The notes beneath the pieces are model-generated. The model saw nothing but the letters and a program-made list of their open reading frames with translations. It was not told the origin of the DNA and did no database searches. Positions 29,256 through 38,206 of a stretch of 64,000 bases of DNA are shown one piece after another (position 1 is the first letter of the stretch; every line of letters begins with the position of its first letter). The DNA comes from Pararhizobium gei (GTDB lineage: Bacteria; Pseudomonadota; Alphaproteobacteria; Rhizobiales; Rhizobiaceae): contig NZ_CP119409.1 of NCBI RefSeq assembly GCF_029223885.1, positions 3,303,501 through 3,367,500 of the forward strand, in the 5' to 3' direction. A program made the position numbers and the translations under genes.

Positions 29256-31061
29256 CTAAGCCTGCGCTCCAGTCTCCGACAGCACGCCGGTCGTCGCTTC
29301 AATAGCAAGGACCGCTCCAGTCACGCGGTTCACGCGAAAATTCCGGGACGGCAAGCCATCGAGATATTTCTCCAACATCCGGAACACCAATGAAATTTGG
29401 TGTTGCACACTTTGCTGATCCAGCCACTCGCGTTCTGCGTAGAGAGTGCTGACAGCCCGGTAAAGCGCCATCCGACCCTTGCCGATCCAGTCCAGTGCAA
29501 GCTCGCTTCCCATCCGCAAACGGTACCAATCAGCGAGAAAATCAACGGCCGGAATGACCGACAGCGCCGCCGGTTCTGCCCCTGCGGCACTCAGGCTTTG
29601 AAGCAGGCCATGGCGCTCGCGAACCGTTGAGAGTGCCTTGAAAACTTCCTCGGTGGGGATTGGCTCTTCGATGAACGCCAGGATAGCCAGATCCGAAAGA
29701 TTAGCCGCGCGAAAAAATTCCGCCAGATCTTTCGGCCAATCGCGCTTCAAATAGCGACGGCTTGTCAGATGCCCCAAATGCGCGGAGAGAAAGGAACCAT
29801 AGTCCGTTGCTTCCATCATCGCTCCGGACTTCAAGCCAGAATGGGCGATCTCGCGCTGATAGCTTTTCCGAAGCAAAGGGCTGAGTTGCATGTCCCCAAG
29901 ATCGACCGTCTCGACGTCGATCGTATCCGTCCCTATGGACACGATCTTGTAGGCAGCGGGAAAGGCCACCAGCGACGGTACCGCGATATTGACAAGAACA
30001 CGGTCGCCCGTCCGATGCCGCGCCGTATCGTTGACATGCAGATGCCCGCTGAAGTGAACATCAAGCCCGGCTTCGCTCAGAGCGTTAGCGACGGCCGGGC
30101 CGGGAATGCGCTCGGACATGCCGGTGCGGCCAAGCAAGGCAATCTCGTCGTCCGCCGTTTCATCAAGCGGGTCGATGACCGGATAGTGCGAAAAAGCGAG
30201 AACGACCTTTCCAAGATGGCGCGCGCGCCTCGTCACGTCCCTGATCCAGTCGAATATGAAGGGCTTGTGCCTCAGCATGGCATTCCATCCAGCGCCCGTG
30301 CTGTCGGCAAGATCCCCCGGCTGGCCAACAGGAACGCGATCTACAGGCACGAAGACATTGGCATCGATCATCAGCAGCCAGACACCTGCGAAAGGTTCGA
30401 TGAGATAGGATGCGTCCATCAGCCTGCGCAGCGTTCTCCCGTCCGGCGAGCGAACATCGTACATCCGCCCGCCCGGATCGCCGTCCGCTCCGAACGGTGT
30501 TTCCCAGTGAAGGTCGCCTGCCGTCGGGAAAAATCCGCACCGCGCCATGATGTCGAGGCCGTCCGGGTAACCTCTGCAATACATCGCCTCGCTGACCTCG
30601 ATGGACCGCGCCGAAGGATCACGCAAAGCCGGATCGCTGCTGACCACGCAGTAGCCGCCGTCGGCATCAAGAACGCGTTTGCTCCGGTGCCGTCCCTGCA
30701 CGCCAAAGATATCGTGATTGCCAACGGTGGCATAAAACCGCATTCCGAAGCGTTTGCTGTAGGTCTCGAGGACCTGTTCAACGCCCCGCACCGTCTCAAT
30801 CTGCCCGTCATCCGAATAATCACCCAGGAGAACGACATGGCGAATACCGCGCTGGGCAATGCTATCGAGCGTGCGATGCAAAGCTGCATGGCTCTCGTTG
30901 AAAACCCGCGTCGAGCGGGCGGTGTCGGCGAGAAGACGCAGCGTCAGGCGGCGACCGTCGCGTTGCAGCCCCTCGAAACCGTAGTCGCCATAAATGTCGT
31001 GAAAATGCGCGTCGGCGACAACCGCGATGAGAGGCGGCCGGCTGGGCTCTATGGTGTCCAT
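29256..31061 (-). CDS. Calcineurin-like metallophosphoesterase
   Basis: This 601-residue protein has the full metallophosphoesterase motif set in its N-terminal half: VADAHFHD (residues 14-21), LLGDYSDDG, TVGNHDIFG, FSHYPV and FSGHLHVND. It should bind two metal ions and hydrolyse a phosphodiester or phosphomonoester. The C-terminal 230 residues are not recognised and may bind the substrate or a partner. No signal peptide is visible, so it is cytoplasmic. It converges on the cNMP-binding gene (45-bp gap). Proximity to a cyclic-nucleotide-binding protein makes cyclic nucleotide hydrolysis (CpdA-like) one possibility, but the protein is twice the length of CpdA. Confidence 0.88.
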   Translation of the reverse strand: MDTIEPSRPPLIAVVADAHFHDIYGDYGFEGLQRDGRRLTLRLLADTARSTRVFNESHAALHRTLDSIAQRGIRHVVLLGDYSDDGQIETVRGVEQVLETYSKRFGMRFYATVGNHDIFGVQGRHRSKRVLDADGGYCVVSSDPALRDPSARSIEVSEAMYCRGYPDGLDIMARCGFFPTAGDLHWETPFGADGDPGGRMYDVRSPDGRTLRRLMDASYLIEPFAGVWLLMIDANVFVPVDRVPVGQPGDLADSTGAGWNAMLRHKPFIFDWIRDVTRRARHLGKVVLAFSHYPVIDPLDETADDEIALLGRTGMSERIPGPAVANALSEAGLDVHFSGHLHVNDTARHRTGDRVLVNIAVPSLVAFPAAYKIVSIGTDTIDVETVDLGDMQLSPLLRKSYQREIAHSGLKSGAMMEATDYGSFLSAHLGHLTSRRYLKRDWPKDLAEFFRAANLSDLAILAFIEEPIPTEEVFKALSTVRERHGLLQSLSAAGAEPAALSVIPAVDFLADWYRLRMGSELALDWIGKGRMALYRAVSTLYAEREWLDQQSVQHQISLVFRMLEKYLDGLPSRNFRVNRVTGAVLAIEATTGVLSETGAQA

Positions 31062-31274
31062 GGTCCGTCAAATCCTGAAACCGGATTCATTTGCTGCCGT
31101 CTCTGCCATATGTGGAAATAAAAAGCGAACTGCGCCCTCGCTTAACCCATGCAGTTTGGCTAACATGGCGGAAATGAGGCTTGGCAAAGGTCTCGAAAAA
31201 AGACGACCTTAAGAAATTGATGAGATATTTGCACAACAGGTGGCCATCACCTTGATCGTGGCTGCAGCAAGAGA

Positions 31275-32105
31275 GTGTACGAAAACGTGTTTCGGGTACG
31301 GTTTTGGGGAGTGCGCGGCAGCCTCCCGGTCTCGGGGGCCGAGTTCCAGCACTATGGCGGCAATACGATCTGCATCGAGATGCAATGTGGACCGCATCGA
31401 TTGCTGTTCGACGCCGGCTCTGGTTTGATGCCGGCCGGTCAGGCTCTCAAGGCAGCAGGTGTTGCCGATTTCAATCTCTTCTTCACGCACTGTCATTACG
31501 ACCACATTGTCGGCCTGCCCTATCTGCCGGCCCTGTTCGATCCGAGCGCTGCGGTAACGCTATGGTCGGGACATCTGGCAGGGCGCATGTCGACGCGTCA
31601 GATGATCGGCGAATTCATGCGGCCGCCGTGGTTTCCGGTCGAGCCGGATATCTGCCGCGCTGCCATCAATTGCCGCGACTTCCGCTCCGGCGACGTCCTT
31701 GCTCCCTATCCGGGCGTCGCGATCCGAACTGCGAGCCTCAACCACCCCGGCGGGGCTATCGGTTACCGCGTGGAGTGGGGTGGCCGTGCCGTTGCGCTTG
31801 TCACAGACACGGAGCACCGGCCGGGAACGCTCGATCCGGCTGTGCTCGATCTCATCGACGGCACCGATCTCTTTCTGTATGACTGCATGTATACCGATAG
31901 CGAAATGCCGGTTCATGTCGGCTACGGGCACTCCTCCTGGCAGCAGGCTATACGCCTCGCCCGCGCCGCCCGCGCCAGGAAAGTGGCCTTCATTCATCAC
32001 TCGCCTTTGCGCACCGATCCGGAACTCGATGCGATCCACCAGGCGGCTTCTGCCGAATTCGACGGTGCCTTTGCGGCCCGCGACGGCCAACTGATCGAGC
32101 TTTAA
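31275..32105 (+). CDS. MBL-fold metallohydrolase
   Basis: This 276-residue protein starts at a GTG (31275) and opens FRVRFWGVRGSLPVSG, then HYGGNTICIE, the pattern of the PhnP/phosphoribosyl cyclic phosphodiesterase-like branch of the metallo-beta-lactamase fold. The metal site HCHYDH lies near residue 74, and later histidines occur in ASLNHPGGAIGYR and VAFIHHS, with DTEH contributing the bridging aspartate. Proteins of this branch often act on cyclic phosphodiesters and are frequently found near cNMP or signalling proteins. It diverges from the phosphoesterase gene and converges on the deacetylase gene with a 4-bp overlap. Confidence 0.88.
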   Translation: MYENVFRVRFWGVRGSLPVSGAEFQHYGGNTICIEMQCGPHRLLFDAGSGLMPAGQALKAAGVADFNLFFTHCHYDHIVGLPYLPALFDPSAAVTLWSGHLAGRMSTRQMIGEFMRPPWFPVEPDICRAAINCRDFRSGDVLAPYPGVAIRTASLNHPGGAIGYRVEWGGRAVALVTDTEHRPGTLDPAVLDLIDGTDLFLYDCMYTDSEMPVHVGYGHSSWQQAIRLARAARARKVAFIHHSPLRTDPELDAIHQAASAEFDGAFAARDGQLIEL

Positions 32106-32845
32106 GAAAGATCCAGGAGATCGGCCACCCTGCACCAGTGACAGGCGGGATGACCGGCAGTGACGCCAAACAAGGCCTCAAGGAAGTCCCAGACGGTCTT
32201 GTCGTGCACCAGATGATGCGTCAGCAACCCCATCGATCCGCCGTTATCAAACATGTACCGCAAACGCACGATTGTTTCCTGCGCGAGCGCTGCCGGGTCG
32301 CGTCCGCCGCGCGTCCCGTGCCAATCCATTACATCGACATGGCAGTTGACCAGCGGCACAGGAGAGGGTTTTTCCGAGCCGTAGACTGACAGCGCTTTGA
32401 AGCCGGCATCGGCAAGATGTGGAAGAAGGGCGGCATCGATCCGGTTCCAGGGCGGCACGAGCAGCGGTACGAAACGTTTTCCGTGCAGGTATAAGAGATA
32501 GTCAAAGCCACGCTTCAGTTCATCCATCACCTCGGGCGCCGGCCGGTGTGCCCCAAGTTCCTGTTTCTTTTCTCCAGCACCGGCATGGTTGTCGTGTGAC
32601 CACCCGTGAACGGCGACGCTGGTTGAACCTTCCTCCTCCAGCCGCCGCGCCAGGGCATTTCCTGTATGCGCGGGGATGATGGCCAGGGTCACGGGTACGG
32701 AATAACGCCCGGTCACATTCAGAAGCTGGTCGAGAGGCGCACTCGGCTCCGTCGCATCGTCGTCGCGCAGCCAGAAATGCGCCACTTTGCCTGCATCGGC
32801 CCAGCGATCCAGTTCCTTGGTCAGCAGGTGCATTTCGTTACTCAT
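32102..32845 (-). CDS. Polysaccharide deacetylase-like protein
   Basis: This 247-residue protein has the NodB/CE4-like landmarks: an N-terminal LRDDDATEP acidic motif, AVHGWSHDNH (the metal-binding HxxxH), LVPPWNRID (catalytic-face motif 3) and LLTHHLVHD near the end. Such enzymes remove acetyl groups from GlcNAc residues or hydrolyse related amides. No signal peptide is visible, unlike peptidoglycan-acting members, so it may act on a cytoplasmic precursor. It overlaps the start of the downstream GT4 gene by 8 bp, suggesting that both modify the same glycan. Confidence 0.86.
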   Translation of the reverse strand: MSNEMHLLTKELDRWADAGKVAHFWLRDDDATEPSAPLDQLLNVTGRYSVPVTLAIIPAHTGNALARRLEEEGSTSVAVHGWSHDNHAGAGEKKQELGAHRPAPEVMDELKRGFDYLLYLHGKRFVPLLVPPWNRIDAALLPHLADAGFKALSVYGSEKPSPVPLVNCHVDVMDWHGTRGGRDPAALAQETIVRLRYMFDNGGSMGLLTHHLVHDKTVWDFLEALFGVTAGHPACHWCRVADLLDLS

Positions 32846-33941
32846 TCCCAGCTGATCCTGTCACATACCTGGCCAGAATAGCGCCGAGCCGTTCGGATGC
32901 CCCATCGAAGGAACGCTGCTCAATGACGAAACGGCGGGCCGCCGCTGCAAACTCCAGCCGCATGGCGTCTTCCGTCAACAACTGCGCGATAGCTGCGGAA
33001 TAGGCGGCGACGTCTCCCGGCGGCGTCATCAACCCCGTCTTCCCATGCGCCACGACCTCAGGTACGCCGGCGATTGCCTGGGCAACCACAGGCACACCGG
33101 CCGCCTGCGCCTCCAGATAGGCAAGTCCGTAAGCCTCGCCGCAACCTGGCCAGACATAGAGCGCGCTTTCGGAAAGAAGAGCAGCAATCTCTGCCGGCGT
33201 CCTTTCCCCGTGCCAGCGGATACGCTCGTCCTCGAAGCCGGAAAAAAGGCTGCGAACCTCATCTCTGCGTGGCCCGTCGCCGACGATAGAGAGGCGCCAT
33301 GGCCGATCGGCGATCCGCGTCAGCGCCTCCGCCAGCATGGCATAGCTCTTCATCTTGTCGCCGGGCCGCATCATCGCCACTGTCACCAAATGTCCCGGTT
33401 GCGGCGCAGGCTGCCGTATAAGAAATTGAGCCGGATCAATGAAGGGAGAAAGCCGTGCAAGGCGGGCATCCGGCGCCGCAATCGCAAGTCCGTCCAGATC
33501 CCGCTCTGTCATGCAGATATTGACGGCCGCGCCCTTGACCGCCTCAAGCACAACAGCCTGCCGCTCCGCCCACCCCGCCGCATTCCGCCGCGACGAATAG
33601 GAGGCTTCCGCCGTGACATATTTCAGCCCGAACTGCCGGGCGAGCGCCGGACCGAGAAGATCCGGCGCCTTGTAGTAGGGGTGGTAGCAAAACCAGACAT
33701 CCGGAGCGCCCGTCTCACGCCAGAGCACTGCCAGACGCCGCCTCTCCGCATACGCAGCGTTCGAAACATCCGCCATCGCAGATGGGTCCGGTTCCGAAAC
33801 AAAAGCCCGAAGTTCCGAGGCAAGCTCGACCACATGCCCTGCCTTCTCGAGCGCCGCCATCAGTTGCCGCGCCATGAGTCTGTCACCGGACGGCACCGGG
33901 TGACGCGGCGATTTCAAAGGGCAATAGAATGCAATCTTCAT
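32838..33941 (-). CDS. Glycosyltransferase family 4
   Basis: This 367-residue GT-B enzyme starts at 33941 (MKIAFYCPLKSPRHP), where the first beta strand begins; an in-frame ATG at 34037 adds 32 residues without fold similarity. N-terminal PSGDRLMARQLMAALEKAGH is the acceptor-side loop. The C-terminal donor site includes AYGLAYLEAQAAGVPVVAQA, with the conserved glutamate pair of GT4. It is transcribed together with the preceding deacetylase, though order and overlap place it upstream in the minus-strand pair. It probably adds a hexose to a glycan or lipid carrier. Confidence 0.9.
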   Translation of the reverse strand: MKIAFYCPLKSPRHPVPSGDRLMARQLMAALEKAGHVVELASELRAFVSEPDPSAMADVSNAAYAERRRLAVLWRETGAPDVWFCYHPYYKAPDLLGPALARQFGLKYVTAEASYSSRRNAAGWAERQAVVLEAVKGAAVNICMTERDLDGLAIAAPDARLARLSPFIDPAQFLIRQPAPQPGHLVTVAMMRPGDKMKSYAMLAEALTRIADRPWRLSIVGDGPRRDEVRSLFSGFEDERIRWHGERTPAEIAALLSESALYVWPGCGEAYGLAYLEAQAAGVPVVAQAIAGVPEVVAHGKTGLMTPPGDVAAYSAAIAQLLTEDAMRLEFAAAARRFVIEQRSFDGASERLGAILARYVTGSAGNE

Positions 33942-34108
33942 GATCCGTTGTATTAGATGATGGAACAGCCAAAGCAAACGGTGCAGATCGTCCTTTGGCT
34001 GCATCGCGGAGGCCATTGCTTCAGTCAAACCGATCACCAGCCATCACGAAGCAGCCGCGTGCAGCAAGGGACGACAGCATCCCGACATGGTGCAAGCACA
34101 AGCCCGCG

Positions 34109-34867
34109 TCAATTTGCCATGCTCGTTATGACATTTCGAACGAGCGCTGGCGAGGAAAGCCGGGCCTGGGCGCAGGTCGGGGCATCCACAGTGCCGATTC
34201 TGACCGAAACCCCGCCGCGGGCATTCGCCACGGCAAACATGGATTCGTCAGTCAGGTCGTCACCGAGAGCAACCGGCGCCCGGCCGCGGAACGGTGCCGA
34301 CTGGAGAAAGCGTTCCAGCGCGTCCCCCTTGCTGGAGCGCGCGGGACGAAGTTCGAACACCATTTTTCCAAGCTGCAGCGCCCAGCCCGGACCCGCTTGC
34401 TCGGCGTAAAACATCATCCGTTTTTCCAGGAGCTTCTCGTAGTCCGGCGCCAACCGGTAATGGGCCGCGACCGCAGCACCCTTGTCCTCGATCAGGACGC
34501 CGGGGTAGTTTTCGGCCTCTATCGTCAAGGCATGTTTCAGTGCCTGAAAGGCAGGCGTCGCCTCGGCAGGCTGCAGGCCGTTGCCATCGCGCAATTCAGC
34601 ACCGTGCAGTCCTGCGGTCGGGAATGAGAACGGCTGGAACAATGTATCCGCATAGGCGAGCGAGCGCCCCGTAACCAAAGCCAAAGCGCCACCGAGCTTT
34701 CTCGACAACCTGTTCAGTTGCTCAGGCAGCCCGGCGGGAACTTCGATGGCATCAGGCGTTGCAGCCAGATTGAGCAAAGTGCCATCGATATCGAGAAACA
34801 AGGCCCAACGGTCCGGTTGGTGGAGTATCGTTTTCAACAGGGATTCTGTGGCGATCGTATCCTGCAC
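34109..34867 (-). CDS. otsB: Trehalose-6-phosphate phosphatase
   Basis: This 252-residue HAD-superfamily phosphatase carries the nucleophile motif LDIDGTLLN near residue 25, motif II-like LVTGRSLAYAD, and the C-terminal metal-binding ALGDDLTDESMF, the OtsB consensus. It dephosphorylates trehalose-6-phosphate to trehalose, an osmoprotectant and stress sugar. The partner synthase OtsA is not in the window, so T6P must be made elsewhere or the enzyme has another sugar-phosphate substrate. It diverges from the ROK-like gene by 118 bp. Confidence 0.92.
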   Translation of the reverse strand: MQDTIATESLLKTILHQPDRWALFLDIDGTLLNLAATPDAIEVPAGLPEQLNRLSRKLGGALALVTGRSLAYADTLFQPFSFPTAGLHGAELRDGNGLQPAEATPAFQALKHALTIEAENYPGVLIEDKGAAVAAHYRLAPDYEKLLEKRMMFYAEQAGPGWALQLGKMVFELRPARSSKGDALERFLQSAPFRGRAPVALGDDLTDESMFAVANARGGVSVRIGTVDAPTCAQARLSSPALVRNVITSMAN

Positions 34868-34985
34868 TCTCTTCTCCGTAGCTGCCGGCCTGTCTCAGAG
34901 CTAGGTCACAGCCAAGCCCCGGCAAGGGGAACGCTACGCCCGGTCAAGCGTTATGTCCGCATGATCCATCCAGGAAAGTTGATCA

Positions 34986-36065
34986 ATGGCAAAGAGCAGT
35001 TCCGCGTCGAACGCGAACATCAAGACGCCCCTGTCTCACGGCGCCGCCGAACTGCCTTCCGTCACGGTGGACGACTACAACAACGAGCTACGCGATAAGG
35101 ACGGCTTCGTCGGTGACGGTGCGAACAAGCGAACCTTCCAGCTGAAGCTTGACGAATGGCGAAAGCTGGCGCGCCAGTTTGGCAAAGATCCACTGGGAGA
35201 GGCACGAAGCAACGAACTCTCGAAAAAGAAGATGGATGCCTTGTTGCGAGGCGACAATATCGAAGCTTCGGCCACCGTCATGAGCGCCATCGAGGATTTT
35301 TCGCAGGATTTTGCCCGCGTGATCTCGAAATTTCTCAAACTGAAAAGTTGGTCCGACACGGAACGCATCGCAGTCGGCGGCGGTTTTCGGGCCAGCCGAT
35401 GCGGCGAATTGGCAATCGCCCGCACCATGCTCCTGCTCTATGCCTCTGGCACGAAAATCGACCTCGTCCCGATCGTGCACGACCCGGACGATGCCGGGCT
35501 GATAGGCTCGATCCACCTGATGCCCGCCTGGATGCTGAAGGGACACCGCGCCATTCTGGCCGTGGATATCGGGGGCACCAACATGCGGGCCGGCATCGTG
35601 GAATTCGACAGGCAGAAAGAGGTTCATTTCGAGCCGTCCGTGAGCGAGTTCTCGTTGTGGCGTCATGCCGACGACAAGCCGAGCCGCAGCGCTGCGGTGG
35701 AGCGTTTGGTCGAGATGCTTCGCGATCTGATCGGGAAAGCCGAAAAGGCAAAGCTCAAGCCGGCACCGGTGATCGGCATCGCCTGCCCCGGCATCATCAA
35801 TCCCGACGGGTCCATTGAACGCGGCGGACAGAACCTACCCGGCGGAAACTGGGACAGCGATCACTTCAACCTGCCTGCGGCACTGATGAAAGCCATCCCC
35901 GAGATCGATGGTCACGCTACCTTCGTGATGATGCACAATGATGCCGTCGTGCAGGGGCTGTCGCAAATTCCCTTCATGGCTGACGTCTCGCGATGGGGCA
36001 TCCTGACCATCGGGACGGGGCTTGGCAATGCCCGCTTTACGAACCGGCAGAGCGAATCCGGATAA
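34986..36065 (+). CDS. ROK-family sugar kinase-like protein
   Basis: This 359-residue protein has its ROK core in the C-terminal two thirds: AVDIGGTNMRAGIVE (phosphate-1 loop, near residue 197), GIACPGIINPDG, and the late IGTGLGNARFTN segment. The N-terminal 180 residues are not typical of glucokinases and contain a helical KLDEWRKLARQFG region. The classic ROK zinc motif (CxCGxxGC) is not seen and the protein ends soon after the GTGLG motif, so the C-terminus is shorter than usual. It may be a regulator or atypical kinase acting on a sugar such as trehalose-derived glucose. Confidence 0.82.
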   Translation: MAKSSSASNANIKTPLSHGAAELPSVTVDDYNNELRDKDGFVGDGANKRTFQLKLDEWRKLARQFGKDPLGEARSNELSKKKMDALLRGDNIEASATVMSAIEDFSQDFARVISKFLKLKSWSDTERIAVGGGFRASRCGELAIARTMLLLYASGTKIDLVPIVHDPDDAGLIGSIHLMPAWMLKGHRAILAVDIGGTNMRAGIVEFDRQKEVHFEPSVSEFSLWRHADDKPSRSAAVERLVEMLRDLIGKAEKAKLKPAPVIGIACPGIINPDGSIERGGQNLPGGNWDSDHFNLPAALMKAIPEIDGHATFVMMHNDAVVQGLSQIPFMADVSRWGILTIGTGLGNARFTNRQSESG

Positions 36066-36153
36066 CTCCAGAGGCGTTTACCGCATCCGCCGGAACATGC
36101 ACCTCCGCGGCGGGTTATGCGATGGAAACCAATCACGAACCGGAGATCATCCC

Positions 36154-36738
36154 ATGTCACGCAGCGCCATGACCGCCCTCCTCAGTGTTCTTGCCGTCGC
36201 GGGCTTCCAAAACCGCGACAAGATTGCCGAGATCTTCAAGGGGCTCACGGGAAATGGCGGCCGTGCTGCCGATCCGAACGGCGATCTGACATCAACCGAA
36301 AATGGTTCGGCATCAACCGGAGGTCTTGGCGGTCTTTTTGGAGGCTTGGGCGGCACAGGAGGAATGGGCGGCCTGGGCGACCTTTTGCGCGGAAACTCGG
36401 GCGGCGGTAATATTCTGAGCGGCGGCCTCGGCGGGCTCCTCGATCAGTTCGACAAAGCTGGAAAAGGGGAGACGGCCAAGTCCTGGGTAGACGATGGTCC
36501 AAACAAGGAAATCGATGATAACGGCCTGTCGCAGGCATTAGGGCCGGACGTTCTGCAGGATATTGCGGCACGAACTGGGCTGACCCGGGACGAAATCCTG
36601 AGCAGATTGTCCAGCGATCTTCCGAAAGCGGTGGATAGCTTGACGCCCGAAGGAAAAATACCGGTCGAGGAAGACGATGACGGCATCTCAAATCCTCGTC
36701 CAGGCTCGGTTCCATCGGTGAAACCGACAATCGCCTGA
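36154..36738 (+). CDS. YidB/DUF937-like protein, glycine-rich
   Basis: This 194-residue protein from ATG 36154 has a central low-complexity stretch rich in glycine and leucine (GGLGGLFGGLGGTGGMGGLG). Its C-terminal region resembles YidB/DUF937 (QALGPDVLQDIAARTGLTRDEI, SDLPKAVDSLTPEGKIP). The family has no settled function, though YidB homologues occur in stress-related and envelope contexts. No signal peptide is convincing. A bidirectional terminator follows at 36880. Confidence 0.82.
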   Translation: MSRSAMTALLSVLAVAGFQNRDKIAEIFKGLTGNGGRAADPNGDLTSTENGSASTGGLGGLFGGLGGTGGMGGLGDLLRGNSGGGNILSGGLGGLLDQFDKAGKGETAKSWVDDGPNKEIDDNGLSQALGPDVLQDIAARTGLTRDEILSRLSSDLPKAVDSLTPEGKIPVEEDDDGISNPRPGSVPSVKPTIA

Positions 36739-36879
36739 TAAATGTGGGCGGTACAATCGCCAATTTTTGCCCCCGTCCTTCGTTACCGAAATGGCGGACA
36801 AGGGAATGAGTGGTGCTGAATGTGAGCGGTAACCAAAATTATAAATGCAAAACTGATTCAGTCGTAACGTCGAAAAACG

Positions 36880-36909
36880 AGGATGCCGAATCCATGAATT
36901 CGGCATCCT
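36880..36909. terminator. Bidirectional rho-independent terminator
   Basis: Perfect 12-bp arms AGGATGCCGAAT (36880-36891) and ATTCGGCATCCT (36898-36909) enclose a 6-nt loop. T-rich tracts follow in both directions (TTAGTATTTTT on plus, CGTTTTTCG on minus), between the convergent YidB-like and general-stress genes. Confidence 0.85.
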
Positions 36910-36917
36910 TAGTATTT

Positions 36918-37532
36918 TTATATTGACGAAGCGCGACCGGCGTAGCGGGCACGTTCTGCATCGATTTCAGCTTGCGTGTAGGGTTCCGAAGCATCGTCGA
37001 AGCGGGTCCAGCCCTGGCCTTCGTAGGCCGTGCGTCGCGTGGGAAGATCAACCCAGTTGGAGCGCTGCAGGATGGCCTCGGCTTCAGCAGCACGTGCTTC
37101 ATCGACCTTTGCCGTGACCAGCGTGCCGCCGCGACGGACGCCTTCGGCGTAAACGTGGGCATCATCCTCATCGACGCCGGAATCGGTCAAGGCACCGATC
37201 AGTCCACCGGCAGCACCGCCGACCACTGCGCCTGTCAGAGCCCCGGCAGCCGTTGCCGCAAGCCAGCCAGCGGCGACGACCGGTCCGACGCCCGGGATTG
37301 CCATAATGCCAAGGCCAGTCAATAGACCACCGACGCCGCCGACAGCTGCGCCGATCCCTGCGCCTGTACCAGCGCCCTCGGCGGCATCATTGTCACCGTC
37401 CTTATAGCGCCCGTCCGAATTGTTCGAGACGATGCTGATATCCCCGTCGGAAATACCGGCAGCCTTAAGTTGATCGACGGCCGACGTTGCGTCCGAATAA
37501 TGATCGAATAGTCCTGTTACCGTTTTCGTCAT
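36918..37532 (-). CDS. General stress protein with glycine-zipper core
   Basis: This 204-residue protein starts MTKTVTGLFDHYSDATSAVD, the beginning of the general stress protein 17M-like family (heat-shock/osmotic-stress proteins). The middle, residues 55-125, is a long glycine/alanine-zipper region (GAGTGAGIGAAVGGVGG and similar repeats) able to form tight membrane-associated helices. The C-terminus has a DAHVYAEGVRRGGTLVTAKV segment. Function is unknown; expression under stress is inferred from the family. Confidence 0.85.
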   Translation of the reverse strand: MTKTVTGLFDHYSDATSAVDQLKAAGISDGDISIVSNNSDGRYKDGDNDAAEGAGTGAGIGAAVGGVGGLLTGLGIMAIPGVGPVVAAGWLAATAAGALTGAVVGGAAGGLIGALTDSGVDEDDAHVYAEGVRRGGTLVTAKVDEARAAEAEAILQRSNWVDLPTRRTAYEGQGWTRFDDASEPYTQAEIDAERARYAGRASSI

Positions 37533-37575
37533 GGTGTTTCTCCACTGTTGTGTTTTGAATTATATTAAGCTGCGA

Positions 37576-37896
37576 TTACTTGGCGACGACGTTGCCCTGG
37601 TAATCCATGGACACAGCGACCGGCTTGCCGTCTTTGGTTGCCTTGGCCTGCCATACGCCTTTGTCATCCAGCTTCAGATCGGTCACGTCGCCGTAGCCGG
37701 CTTCGCCGATGCGCGACATGGCCTGATCTTCGGTGAAGCTGTTGGCGCCTTCTACAGGCGCTGTCGCATTGGTATCTTCGGGCGTTGCGACCGCAGGGGT
37801 TTCGCCTTCCGGATTAGCAGTCGGCGTGGCCGTCTGCGCGAAAACGGACGATGCAGAGAGGGCGACGACTGCCGCCGCAATAAAAAACTTCTTCAT
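37576..37896 (-). CDS. Small periplasmic PepSY-like protein
   Basis: This 106-residue protein from ATG 37896 has a clear Sec signal (MKKFFIAAAVVALSASSVFA, cleavage after VFA). A linker rich in Thr/Pro/Glu follows, then a C-terminal PepSY-like fold (ITEDQAMSRIG-like helix, GVWQAKATKDGKPVAVSMD strands). PepSY domains often inhibit peptidases or act in stress sensing. It is transcribed in the same direction as, and 43 bp upstream of, the glycine-zipper protein gene; they may be a stress operon. Confidence 0.84.
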   Translation of the reverse strand: MKKFFIAAAVVALSASSVFAQTATPTANPEGETPAVATPEDTNATAPVEGANSFTEDQAMSRIGEAGYGDVTDLKLDDKGVWQAKATKDGKPVAVSMDYQGNVVAK

Positions 37897-38206
37897 GGGT
37901 GTGCTCCTGTCGGATCTTGAAGTGATCCCCGCCCACAATCCACCAACACTCTATTGGTTCCATTCGCGACAATCCTGCCGATCGGGGAAATCTGAATCAT
38001 TTTGGATCTATTAGCGCCCGGATCCTGGTGCGGTAGAGTTCGAAGGCCGTCGAGAAAGGAGCAAGAGACATGTAAAACCGCGCCCGACGCGTTTCGCACC
38101 CGATAATGGAAATGTCGTCAGCCGCTGCCCGTAGCAAGCCGTTGCGCGTGTCGAGGGAACATTGCGACATCCCGATGGTTTAGACCGGAATACAAAAGGA
38201 GCGGTC

